This document shows positions 1 to 9,663 of a DNA stretch of 64,000 nucleotides, in pieces (position 1 is the first letter of the stretch; the number at the start of each line of letters is the position of its first letter). Source of the DNA: Petrosia ficiformis (lineage: Eukaryota; Porifera; Demospongiae; Haplosclerida; Petrosiidae); the NCBI GenBank assembly GCA_947044365.1, contig OX345636.1:24337466-24401465 (forward strand), written 5' to 3'. The position numbers and the translations under genes were made by a program. The notes beneath the pieces are model-generated. The model made no database searches. It worked only from the letters and a program-made list of their open reading frames with translations, and was not told the DNA's origin.

Positions 1-56
1 TTAAATGATAAAGGGGGGAGTAATGAATATATTAAGAATAGAGAATTTGTGGCAAT

Positions 57-1175
57 ATGTCACCATGGTGTGGTATGACAAATTATATAGCTGTTGGTGC
101 TCTTGCTAGGCCTGACTATGCTTCAGGTTATAATGACCAACTCAATCCTTTATGTAAAAAGGATATAATGTGCTACAAAAAGGATAATGATTCTTTGTAT
201 AGTTGCATATTTTATGACCATCCAGATTGGTATATAGCACTTAAGCATAGATTAACTAAAAATCACATCAATTGTTTTGAGCAAAGGACAGTACTACAAA
301 CAAGATCAACTTCACCATTCATGAAAATTTATGCTTTCTTCCAGAAATATGGATGTATAGATGCTAGTACAGTTCACATAAAGTTAAGTAAAAAAGATTA
401 CGAGCAATTCTCTTCAGGTGGTATGACTAAACAGTGGAATAGGGCTTTGGAGAGATGGGTTCACGACAAAATCCAGCAATGGGATTGGAGGAATTTTCAT
501 AACACACTTGCCCCTAAGCAAATTGATGATTATTCAGCTTCAACTGATGCTAATATAAGTTTGCTTAAGTTCCAAGAATTTACAGATGATGACATTAGAT
601 ATTTCTGTTCAGCATTCTATGAAGTAATAAACAAAACTTCAGGGAAGAAAAATTGTATCTATATTTGGGGTGCAAGTTCAAGTGGTAAAACACTAATACT
701 TAACATTGTAAAAAGATTGCTTGTTCGCTTTGGTTCTTACACTGAGCAAGGAGACCATTTTGCTTTCAGTGAAGCATCTTACAGGACTTGCTTTCTTTTC
801 GAAGATGTGTCTACAATTCCTATTCATTCTCTATCAACTATTAAGAAGCTATGGGAAGGAGAAACTACAAGTATTAATATTAAGTATAAGGCACCAATAC
901 AAGTTCAACGAACTCCTTGTTTCGTTACCTCAAATTATCAATTAGATGCTGTTTTTAGTAAAGAACAATCACATAGTGAAATGATAACATTAAATAATAA
1001 AGTATTTATTTTTCATTTCCCTAACTCTTTTCAATTTGTACAACCTATTACTATTGCACCTATTGATTTCATTCGTTTCATAGATGATAATCGTGAGAAA
1101 AATTTTAATTGTTTTGATAGTATTGTTCATAATGACATGCCTACTTATAATCCACTTACTGGTACTTTTGATTAA
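57..1175 (+). CDS. parvovirus-like NS1 / superfamily 3 helicase, endogenous viral element
   Basis: A single open frame of 372 residues. Around residues 202-212 it reads IYIWGASSSGKT, a Walker A loop, and near 243-250 FLFEDVS is the acidic Walker B strand. A TP-CFVTSN sensor motif follows near residue 285. This order and spacing are those of the superfamily 3 helicase of parvovirus NS1 and related ssDNA viruses, where the protein unwinds viral DNA during rolling-hairpin replication. The N-terminal endonuclease half is not recognisable; the same frame is open into the window edge, so the gene is probably cut by the window rather than starting here. No stop or frameshift is seen in this stretch, unlike its opposite-strand partner. 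The convergent (ambisense) layout recalls ambidensoviruses and bidnaviruses. The helicase call is firm, the virus family is inferred. Confidence 0.8.
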   Translation: MSPWCGMTNYIAVGALARPDYASGYNDQLNPLCKKDIMCYKKDNDSLYSCIFYDHPDWYIALKHRLTKNHINCFEQRTVLQTRSTSPFMKIYAFFQKYGCIDASTVHIKLSKKDYEQFSSGGMTKQWNRALERWVHDKIQQWDWRNFHNTLAPKQIDDYSASTDANISLLKFQEFTDDDIRYFCSAFYEVINKTSGKKNCIYIWGASSSGKTLILNIVKRLLVRFGSYTEQGDHFAFSEASYRTCFLFEDVSTIPIHSLSTIKKLWEGETTSINIKYKAPIQVQRTPCFVTSNYQLDAVFSKEQSHSEMITLNNKVFIFHFPNSFQFVQPITIAPIDFIRFIDDNREKNFNCFDSIVHNDMPTYNPLTGTFD

Positions 1176-1533
1176 TTTTTCTTTTTTTAGCTGTTTTGGA
1201 TAGATTAACTTCTGTGATTAATGTTAGGCAAATTGCTCTAAGATATCTTGAACAAAAAATAATTAATTTTGCTAAAGATAAACGTAATTGGTAATATATG
1301 TATGTGTTTTGTTTTTTTTTCCTTAGGTAGTGAAATATTAACATTTATGTTTATTATGTATTGTGTTTCCAAGCATATTGAAATGATGTATAAATATATT
1401 TATATTTATATTTTCTATTTCTTTTCAAATAAAGAATAAAGCCAGTAATATGTAAACCATAAGAAATGCCTAACAAAACAGTAATTAAAGAAATTGTTAT
1501 TAGTACTAATGTACAAAGGAAAACTACTACTAG
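1176..1533. other. AT-rich spacer between the two convergent viral genes
   Basis: No coding signal seen. AATAAA-type signals occur for the + gene (near 1429-1439) and, on the other strand, near 1350, which fits 3' ends of two convergent transcripts. This is an inference from motifs only. Confidence 0.4.
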
Positions 1534-2683
1534 TCAATTTTTAGTGTCAAGAAGAACATAAGCTCCATCAACATAAGGTACAACACCTTCACTTCCTCCA
1601 CTACTGACAGCTAGAAAATCAACCCTTAGCCTAGGTTTATTATCAACTTTCAGCACTTGTATATTTATTTCTATCACTGGTATATGTTGTAATAGCATCA
1701 GCTTGTTGAACATAAGTAGCATAATCAATAGCATTAATTGTAGGCCACCCTGCTTTTTTCCATTTATCAGATTTGGTCTCATCTTGAAAATGCTGAGGCT
1801 TAGGATCTTGTGGTTTTTCTTGAGCAATTGGAATTATACTGAATACATTCATTGAGTCGTTATCAATTACACCTTTTTGAACACAAACAATATACCTGTA
1901 GCTACCAATTGGCTTATCTATATTAAGATCCTTCAACATGTGTATCATCTTTGTGTAATTGGAAATCAAGGAATTCTTTAATTGAACCACGAAACCTAAG
2001 TATTTCTGTTTGTGACTGCTTCCCATCCTTTTCACACTTAGACTTATAAAACTCTACTCCTGCTTTAATTGTTGTCTCTGAATCCAAATCAATAGGTGCA
2101 CCATCAGTGCCTTCAACTTCACTTCCGAATGCTTGTTTGGAATAAATTGGCCATAATCGATCTTGTAAGCCAAAGATTAAGTTAGTATAATCAGCATTAT
2201 AAGTGTAAGAGAACGATTCGAACCAAGTGTTATGGTATACATTTCTATTATTGAAAAACAATTCAAAAACTACACTTTGTATATGTTTACATCCACCTTC
2301 TATTGCCATCTCTCTTAATCTTTTCGGTATAGACATGTATGCTAGTTTATAAAGAGTGCTAGTGTGTTTGTCTCCAAGTTGTCTATCAAAAGGATCACCA
2401 TTTATGTCACGTACAGCTTTATCGAATACACACATCACAAACTAATGCCATATGTTTGTAAGTAAGTAAGGAAAACAGCTATATGAATAACAGGAGTAAA
2501 GGTTGAAGTAAAATTACTCATGATTTCAACGAATGATCCTAGGTAATCGTACAACACTTGGAGAGTTGTATTTATTCCTGGTAGAGGTTCGATTGGTATT
2601 TCATCTGTAGATGATTGTTTAGAATAACTTCGAGCTAAACTAGCTGGTGGAAGTGATTGAGTAACTTCCATTCTGCTCGCCAT
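1534..2683 (-). pseudogene. broken opposite-strand gene of the endogenous ssDNA virus, possibly capsid
   Basis: Four overlapping open pieces on the minus strand (2683-2435, 2438-1923, 2035-1643 and 1827-1534) follow each other in order but in different frames, so one gene of roughly 380 codons seems to have at least three frameshifts. The start is ATG at 2683 (MASRMEVTQSLPP). The position, running toward the helicase gene, is where ambisense parvoviruses keep their structural protein. No capsid motif is recognised by eye, so the capsid role is inferred from layout alone. The breaks contrast with the unbroken helicase frame. Confidence 0.5.
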
Positions 2684-2747
2684 TCTCCTTCAAATGAATA
2701 TACTGAAATATACTGAAATATACTAAAGGTCAACTATTATATACTTG

Positions 2748-2893
2748 CTTAATCACCATTCTTAATCACATTCTTAATCACATAATAAAATAAATGCTTA
2801 ATCATAATTCTTAATCACATTCTTAATCACATAATAAAATAAATGCTTAATCATAATTCTTAATCACATTCTTAATCACATAAAAAAAGAATG
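2748..2893. repeat. 49-bp tandem repeat, three units
   Basis: Units start at 2748, 2797 and 2846 and are nearly identical; each itself contains three copies of a CTTAATCAC(A/T)-type word. A shorter direct repeat (ATACTGAAAT, three copies) lies just left at about 2699-2725. The array sits immediately 5' of the putative structural gene, where a viral terminal or promoter region would be, but it could equally be host AT-rich minisatellite. Confidence 0.85.
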
Positions 2894-2999
2894 TTTAATC
2901 ACATACATAATCAAATTTTTAATCTTAATTATAAATATATTGTTTATTACTTTAGATGTAAACATGTGTATACATGCTAATCTCTTGTATAAACACAGG

Positions 3000-3484
3000 G
3001 TCATTATCATTCCTTTGATGAGCTTTATGGGACTTTTACCACAGAAAAGGATCTACCATCGGCTAGTATTACTAAACAGAAAAAAACGATTCCATTTAAT
3101 GCCACCCAGCAACATGTCAAGAATGTTAATCTTGTGATTCAGTGCGAAGAGTGTCAGATGTGGAGATTAATATTTTCAAAATCAAAGCTGAGTCCTCAGA
3201 GTGTGGTGAAGCTCAATTCTATTTTGGAAGATATCTCTTATAGTTGTGGCGCAACATTCAGTGATGTAATGATGCCAGATAACCTCCAGTGTGTTTGCAT
3301 ACGTCATCATAATTGTTATGATCCAATTGAAAAGCTGTATTACAGTTGTGGCTTTCCTGACATAATCTGTATTTACTATAGCAAAATGCTACCATCTGCA
3401 TCTGAACATACAGAATGTTATCCACAATGTTCAGATTGCTCTACCAAGCCTGCTTTTTTGTGCATTTTGTTATTAACTTTTTGA
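3000..3484 (+). pseudogene. fragment of a repeat-borne zinc-binding protein
   Basis: After a possible acceptor (AAACACAG at about 2992-2999) the frame reads HSFDELYGTFTTEKDLPS and later VIQCEECQMWRLIFSKSKL, then a Cys-rich stretch (YSCG, CVC, CYDP, YYSCG, CYPQCSDCS). The QCEEC..WRL...SKSKL pattern is one I associate with multi-copy proteins in sponge and cnidarian genomes; its cysteine pairs suggest zinc binding. No start codon or continuation is seen and the frame closes at 3484. Function unknown; probably part of a mobile element gene. Confidence 0.45.
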
Positions 3485-4189
3485 TATAAGTTAATAATTA
3501 CAATTATTTTTAGAATTATTGTGAAAACATCTCCCTTTTTGATATAATCAATGTGCTTACCTGCCAGCAGTGTCAGTAATTTTGCTAGTACTGTATTAAT
3601 GGATCAAATCTTTGACCATGTAGCTTCTTCAGTTTTTGTGCATTTTTGATATAATGAAATTTTTGTGAATTTTAATTATTCTGTCAATAATTTTTAACTA
3701 TAATATTAATTAGCCGCCCGCCCACATCCTTTTGTGGTTGAGAAACAATGAATCTAATTATAGTGGCCTTAAGTGCAATTACACTAACCATTTATTGGAG
3801 TAACCATTATTCTTTAAAGAGAGTTGCAGCAGCCGAGCAAATAAAAGTCTTCAAGGGAGTAAATCTTATTACTCCAAAAGAATTGTGGTAACAACTTTTC
3901 AGAGTTGCAATGTGGAGAGTAAAAGTGACATTGACAAAAATTCTTCTGAATAGAATTATACAGAAATCAGTAGATAATAATTACTATTGAATTTATAATA
4001 ATACTACGGTAATGGCATATCTATTATGTACATGCATGTAAACAATATCTTTTAACGGATGGTTGAAATATTCGTTCATATGGTACAGAGTGATGTGGGT
4101 AGCTTCTGGCTGTCCTTGATTCCCACCAGAGTATTCTGTAGGAGAATTAGTAGAGGGTACATAGGTTTTGGGTATACTATGTCAAAAAC
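3485..4189. other. non-coding stretch without recognised element
   Basis: AT-rich sequence with no convincing reading frame or repeat; a short GC-rich patch GCCGCCCGCCCACATCC lies at 3713-3729. It may include non-coding ends of the neighbouring Helitron. Confidence 0.4.
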
Positions 4190-4740
4190 AAAGTATGCAC
4201 AAATCAAGTTTGCCAGAGGTTGTACCTCTTGAAAATCCACTTGAATGAAGACCTGTTATCAGCTTCCTGGGCACTCAGAATACAATGGCTAATCAAGGTT
4301 TTACCTATCTTCAACAAACAAGAATTCTAAGTAAACTTTCTGGGAAACGTTTCTAGATTACAAGAAACCAGCTGTCTGAGTTTCTTAGGTTCATCTTTGC
4401 ACATATAATTGCAGACGTTCTGAGCAGCACCAAACATTTGCAAGTTCATGTTGCCACTGAGAATGTGAGGGTTGTAAGGATTGATGTATTCATTCCTGTG
4501 TTCTCTTTTCAGAATGTAGAATCTAGCTTTATTGCCAATATCCCTGTTATGTTTTAAGTGAGTAGTTGCACTCACTCTTTTTGGGAAAAAAAAATCAAAT
4601 CTACATCTGAATCGACTTTGTTTTCGACATGTTTGGGTATGAGTGTCTCTATGTACTCTCATCACTAGTGATCTTAATTCATCATCCTCACCAATCACTG
4701 GTACCCTACACGTTATGCATTTATCGATGAACTCTGGATA
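4190..4740 (-). pseudogene. Helitron Rep/helicase fragment
   Basis: The minus-strand frame 4698-4327 encodes GEDDELRSLVMRVHRDTHTQTC, then FYILKREHRNEYINPYNPH, GNMNLQMFGAAQNVCNYMCKDEPKK: the order seen in Helitron replication initiator proteins (rolling-circle transposition) between the HUH motif and the catalytic tyrosine block. A further in-order piece at about 4310-4240 (ISHCILSAQEA) matches the same protein. The paralogous copy at 34382-35575 on + carries the same segments. No helicase domain is attached and the piece is flanked by piggyBac copy A, so it is a truncated relic. Confidence 0.75.
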
Positions 4741-5099
4741 AGTTATTGTGCTACGATGCTTTAGGTTTCATACCTATGCACATACATATACTTACCAACT
4801 AATAACAATTACAGCCAATAACACGTAATTGGTACCAAAATGATGTAATTTCTACATGGAGAAGTATCCTATTTTATTGTAAATCTACACATAGGAAGTG
4901 ACACACACTACCACCAACAATGACATTTATTGAATGTCCAGGACTAACTACACACCAGTGTGAACGGCTGACACCACTACAGTGCTTCAGCTTGCTCTTT
5001 AGCAGTAAAATATGGGATTACTCAGTTAATAACAAATAAATATGCTCAACATAAGCTGTCGCAACACACAAAAACACATTAACGATACGGAAGCCTGTA

Positions 5100-6141
5100 A
5101 CTACTAATGGGATGAAGGCATTTGTGGAGTAATTCTAAATATGGGATTATACAAAATCTGCAAGATTACTGGAGCACAAACCCAGCAAGTAGCATACCTT
5201 TCTTCAGATCTGTCTTTTCTATAGATTGCTACATGACAAAATTCAACCTTTCCTTGATCTTTTATTCCCTATCATACAAGAGAACTATACTTGACACAGA
5301 GAAGTAGCAGTAGATGAATCAGTAATAACTTTCAAGGGACGAGTCAGCTTTCAACAATACCTCAAGGGAAAACCAAATTAAAGCTTATGTGCACAACTTA
5401 CGAATTTATTTTGGGAAACAGACTAGCCTAATAGATGTCACACACTGTGAAAGTAGTGCTCACTTTAGTTGAGCACTTGAAAAATAAAGGTTATGACCTT
5501 TACGCAGACCGATTCTACACTAGCCCAGCACTAGCCGATAGGCCACAAAAATGTGGTCTTACTCTGGAACTATTATGAGTAATTGGCGTGGATTACCAGA
5601 GCAGTTCAAGGGAAAAAATAAGATGGATATAGGCTCAACAGAAAGTTACAGTTGTGGAGATATGATAGCATCCACCAAACACAGTAATGACAAGAAAGAT
5701 GTACCATCACAGTATGTTTATTATATATGTCTATTTGTTATGTCATTTCTTTTTACTTTAGGAGACCAACAGAACCCCCCAAAACAAGCCAATGTTATAC
5801 AGCAATATAATAGATACATGATTGGGGTAGACAAGTTAGACCAGATGATGTGCTACTATAGCTTCATACATAAATCTGTGAAATGGTGGAGAAAAGTTTT
5901 TTTTTGGATCTTAGAGTTGACAGTTGTCAATTTCTACATCATTTATCAACACACACGTAATAAAATCAAACAAAACAGTGTTCACCTTGCATTCAGACGA
6001 GAACTAATACATCATCTTATTGAACCGCTACTAACATCCAGACTTCAACCTCTGATTATTTTGGAGTTGTTCGAAAGTGTTGAACTGCTTCAAACTAGTA
6101 TAGCAACTATATTAAATGTATGTACTCAGGCTTCAAACTAG
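5100..6141 (+). pseudogene. piggyBac transposase, copy A, degraded
   Basis: Recognisable piggyBac (PGBD-like DDD transposase) segments in order: NLQDYWSTNPASSIPFFRSVF, AVDESVITFKGRVSF at about 5307-5352 (first catalytic Asp), YADRFYTSP-like sequence at about 5499-5525 (second Asp), SYSCGDM, and GVDKLDQMMCYYSFIHKSVKWWRKVFF with the third Asp, the last within 5551-6141. A deletion joins FFRSVFS directly to a later TKFNL segment, and several stops interrupt 5340-5545. An intron appears between 5720 and 5763. No functional protein can be made. Confidence 0.85.
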
Positions 6142-6465
6142 TATAATATCTATATTAGATGTATGCACTCATTATTTGTGATTATTTTGAAGTTGTTCGA
6201 AAGTGTCAACTGCTTCAAACTAGTTTAATAACAACATTAAATGTATGTACTCATTACTTGTGATTATTTTGAAGTTGTTCAAAAGTTTCTAACTGCTTCA
6301 AAATAGTATAATATCTATATTAGATGTTTGCACTCATTATAAAGTTGTTCGAAAGTGTTGAACTGCTTCAAACTAGTATAGTAACTATATTAAATGTATG
6401 TACTCGTTACTTGTGATTATTTTGGAAGTTGTTCAAAAGTTTTGAACTGCTTCAAATTAGTTAAA
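6055..6465 (+). repeat. minisatellite of about 97 bp units behind piggyBac A
   Basis: Several diverged copies of GAAGTTGTTCGAAAGTGT..AACTGCTTCAAACTAGT..TTAAATGTATGTACTC lie in a row. The same array, inverted, is at about 50544-50930 behind copy B, so it belongs to the element and was duplicated with it. Confidence 0.8.
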
Positions 6466-7190
6466 CGAGCACCGTCGGAACGGGACCCTCGCCTACGTGG
6501 TTAAGTAGTAACGTGGAAAAGCTTTTAACCACATTGTGATGTATGAATTTTAAAGTTAAATAATTATAAATAATTATGTGTCTCGAAACTAGATGTGATA
6601 TTATTGTATAATAATTTTGTACATCACAATCAATATAATGTTCTATTAAAGTCATATAAATGTATTAGAGCTGAGGTTCTTGATATCTATGTGTGATACA
6701 CACAGAAGAATAGAAGTAATAAAAACCTATAATACTAATACAATGTGACAACATGAATTTTGTCAGTTAGATTTCAACTAAAAACAACTAGGGTATAAGA
6801 ACCATTAATTTTTAAAGAACAATGAAGAAGTGGGTTTCTAACATTGATGATAGTAGCCATGAAGTCTAAGTTATCAATATAATTGATCTTCTTGCTTTGA
6901 GAATTGAAGACACATCCAGTCTTAGTCTCTTTCTTTATTCGCAAAATTATGGGTGTGGTTTTACCTAGTTGCTGAGCTCATGCGCATGCCTCTAGCTTCT
7001 TTGATCTTACTTACTTATTTACGTAATACATATATGATATGCACCTGGACCACAAAAAATGAAGATGCTGTATGTCTCTTTGTTGAATAAACCAATGAAA
7101 TTGCTGTATTAAAAAAAATTGACCAATGATATTAGTTAGGCCTGTAGCTGATACGCTTATACAAGCTGATTATTTGTGCAGTGTGCTACT
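6466..7190. other. non-coding part of repeat copy A
   Basis: No coding signal. It is shared in inverse orientation with 48770-50540, starting with a GC-rich block (GGGACCCTCGCCTACG) near 6482. Confidence 0.55.
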
Positions 7191-7200
7191 ACGCTAACAG

Positions 7201-7473
7201 ATTGAAGAGTTTGAGCAGCAGGAAGAGATGGAAAACTCTAAAGAGGTAGAGCAGCAGGAGGTCAATAAAAAGAAGCAGGAAGAGCAACAGGAGGAGAGGA
7301 AGAAAGTGGAAATTGAACTTATGGGCCTGTATGACAGTTTCTTCAAAGAAGACACAATACCATCTACCCCTAAACAGCATAGGACACGACTGCACCGGCC
7401 CCAAGTGAAACTACAATGGCAACGCGACCACTACGAGTATTCACTGTCCCAATTCCACAAGGACACCCCGTAA
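7201..7473 (+). CDS. Glu/Gln/Lys-rich exon of unknown function in repeat copy A
   Basis: After a possible acceptor (CTAACAG at 7194-7200) the frame is open to the stop at 7471 and encodes about 90 residues, first a coiled-coil-like run (EQQEEMENSKEVEQQEVN, KKKQEEQQEERKKVEIEL), then a basic tail. An ATG is at 7228. The same segment occurs inverted at 48475-48750, where indels break the frame. Conservation between copies shows it travels with the element; whether it is ever translated is unknown. Confidence 0.4.
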   Translation: MEEFEQQEEMENSKEVEQQEVNKKKQEEQQEERKKVEIELMGLYDSFFKEDTIPSTPKQHRTRLHRPQVKLQWQRDHYEYSLSQFHKDTP

Positions 7474-7933
7474 AAAAATGATTAAGAGTAGCAATTTGGA
7501 TTGACTGACTAATTATAATTAATTAATAATATTTTTTAGGTTTTTTTTTTAAATAGTAATGTCTGAGGAACTTATTTTATATACTAATAAAATTTTCAAA
7601 ATAATAAATTTGAACAGTTTCATGAAGAATCATTTATGTTGCATGCCAGAGAGGTTGAAGGCTTACATGATTGACTGAAATATCAAGTGTAATTGGCCTT
7701 GATACAGAATGCTTGCTTAATTTAGTGGAGTTTTTGGCCAATGTAAGATAGTATGTATGAAGGGGCGAGAGCCATAGTGGGCTAACCCCACAAACTGCTT
7801 TTTTTTAGTTATTAATGTTAATAGTTCACCAATTAAAAAAAAAGTTCCTTTATTCAGAAACCACTGTTCAAAATTAAACCTACCTAAACATAGTAACAGA
7901 ACAATTTAATATTGTACATAATTATTACGATTA
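7474..7933. other. non-coding stretch
   Basis: AT-rich sequence; the first 160 bases are the end of repeat copy A. Nothing else is recognised. Confidence 0.4.
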
Positions 7934-8367
7934 CTCATTCAGTCTCTTCACTATCCATTTCTTCATCACTGCTTAAAACTTCGTCACAAGAAGCAAGTTG
8001 ATGATAAAAGGAGTGATAAATTGGAGGAACAAACGGAAGCAGTTCTATTAGGTCAGCCAGCTTATTTTTGTTGAAATAGTGGCAAACCAGGAGGCCTGCC
8101 TTTTGATTTCCAATCTTCTAGTGTGTTAAGTGAATAGCGAAAAACGTACACAAGCAAGTGATCCTTTCTAACTCGAATCCATTTCATTTTGAGCCATTCC
8201 ACTTTCTGCTTAGTGATTGTAGTTTTTCGATTTAGAAAACCAGAAGTAAGATTCTTACATGAAACAAAATCACTTGTTTTCATCCTTGTTACAGTAAATG
8301 GATTACGATGTCTTGCAGTTGCAATAAGATTACACCAATCTTCTGGCACATAAACATTCTGTGCCAT
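7934..8367 (-). pseudogene. C-terminal part of a repeat-borne protein of unknown function
   Basis: The minus-strand frame from 8367 encodes YVPEDWCNLIATARHRNPF, SDFVSCKNLTSGFLNRKT, VEWLKMKWIRVRKDHLLVY and a SLNTLEDWKSKGRPPGLP block. One frameshift near 8060 leads into LADLIELLPFVPPIYHSFY and an acidic C-terminus ending near 7934. I associate this layout with multi-copy genes in sponge and cnidarian genomes; the function is not known to me. The frameshift and lack of upstream exons mark it as a fragment. Confidence 0.45.
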
Positions 8368-8727
8368 TTTTCTGGCAGTTTCTTAACATCTTTGAGAAGC
8401 ATGTTCTCTATCAGGCTCCATTGAAATCCTATTGAATCTGCAAATTTCTAGTGACAAACAAAAAAATTTGTTGACCTTGGGTAAGCAAAAAACATGTATT
8501 ATGAAGAATAATGTAGTTCATGTAAGATAACTGTAATTCTTTAGAGTATATACACAATTCACTTGTAGTTACAAAAGCTCACCCAAGAACTGAGTCCAAT
8601 ACTCTCATAGGCCGACTATATCCTTGTCACCATCCCAGCCCATCTTCATTTAATTCTTACAAAAAAGAGAAAAGTAAGAAATAAAATACATAAATTATGG
8701 TGCTGATCAGAATGCTTCTTCATCAGG

Positions 8728-9240
8728 ATGGAAAATTCATTCAATGATCCATTGACACTGAGTGATCAGTCTCTTGCACTGATCAAGACGTTGTTAGAAG
8801 AAAAAACTACCATGAGTATAAAAAAGGATTCACAGTCACCAAATCAAGCTGGTGATGAATCATACTCGAAAAGGCATTCTAACGTTTGGGTCAGCTTCAA
8901 ACAACTACAGTTAAATCAAGATGACAAAAGAATCCTAGCCAATGGCAATGACAAACATATATCTATGGCACAGAATGTAATCCAAAACCAGTTCCGCAAA
9001 TTGAATGGCTTAATGTCATCACTGTTACAGCTGAGCAAACCACTTCCTAACTCAACAAATACCTTACAAGTTATCAATACAGGCAGGTCACATTGGGTAT
9101 TAATTTCCACTATAAACTGCCTTCAGGGGGAGGTAAGACTCTATGACCCTTTGTATACTTCCTTAAGCAAAAACAGGTATTGTGAAAAGTGTACAAGAGA
9201 CACTCAGGATTCAGAGCTCAAATCTTTCAAATCAAAGTGA
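8728..9240 (+). pseudogene. Ulp1/C48-like cysteine peptidase fragment from a mobile element
   Basis: A 170-codon frame includes NDKHISMAQNVIQNQFRKLNGL, then TGRSHWVLISTINC and EVRLYDPLYTSL. The HW and the YD spaced about 20 residues later are the His and Asp positions of Ulp1-type (SUMO-protease fold) peptidases captured by several eukaryotic DNA transposons. The cysteine-bearing C-terminal part is missing. Domain call rests on this motif pair; host element type unknown. Confidence 0.5.
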
Positions 9241-9329
9241 AATCTCTGAAATCTTTTAGAATCTTCCATGAATCTACAAATCTTGAAATCCTTACGAAAT
9301 CCGTTAATCTCAAAATCTCGGACCCCTCG

Positions 9330-9560
9330 AACGAGGAACTGATGGCACAAAGAAATCTAGCTTCTCATTGTTGCCCTTTCTCTCTGTGTGACTATATTGG
9401 AAAATCTGTAACGTTGTTGCTGTCTCATATAAGGACTATTCATTCCAATGAACCAAATTTTTTTGTGCGTTGTGAAATTGACTGCTGCTGTTTTTCTGCC
9501 CTATATTCGCACATATATTGTCGTCATTCCAGCTACATTAACAGAAGAGCTAAGCCAAAT
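9330..9560 (+). pseudogene. two C2H2-like zinc fingers, N-terminal part of a repeat protein
   Basis: In the frame 9189-9617, HCCPFSLCDYIGKSVTLLLSHIRTIH and CEIDCCCFSALYSHIYCRH form two Cys2-His2-like fingers. Similar finger pairs begin multi-copy proteins related to the Ulp1-like family upstream, so it may be part of the same relic in scrambled order. No start or downstream exon seen. Confidence 0.45.
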
Positions 9561-9573
9561 GAACAGCTAGGGC

Positions 9574-9663
9574 TGGGCGATAGTGAAAATTTCACTATCA
9601 CAATAGCTGTTAGATAAATGTTCGCGATAATGAATACTATCACGATAGTAAAGGTAATATCTC
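9574..9663. mobile_element. hAT-type terminal sequence
   Basis: CTAGGGCTGGGCGATAGTG begins a stretch full of short ATCGTGATAGT-like inverted words, a terminal style common in animal hAT elements. It directly abuts the end of the minus-strand hAT coding relic. A matching opposite end was not found. Confidence 0.5.

Larger units (their letters stand above)
4765..7632 (+). mobile_element. piggyBac-bearing repeat, copy A
   Basis: From about 4765 to 7632 the sequence matches, in reverse orientation, 48318-52280 (copy B), including transposase exons, a 3' minisatellite and a Glu/Lys-rich exon. The left edge abuts Helitron sequence at about 4765; the right edge of similarity is after CATGAAGAATCA near 7632. 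Compared with B, copy A lacks about 1.04 kb at the junction near 7075. Terminal inverted repeats were not identified. Confidence 0.7.

Noticed and set aside
57..80. ATG at 57 as the true start of the viral helicase gene
   Set aside because: The same frame is open upstream to the window edge and the usual N-terminal endonuclease domain is missing, so the gene is likely cut by the window.
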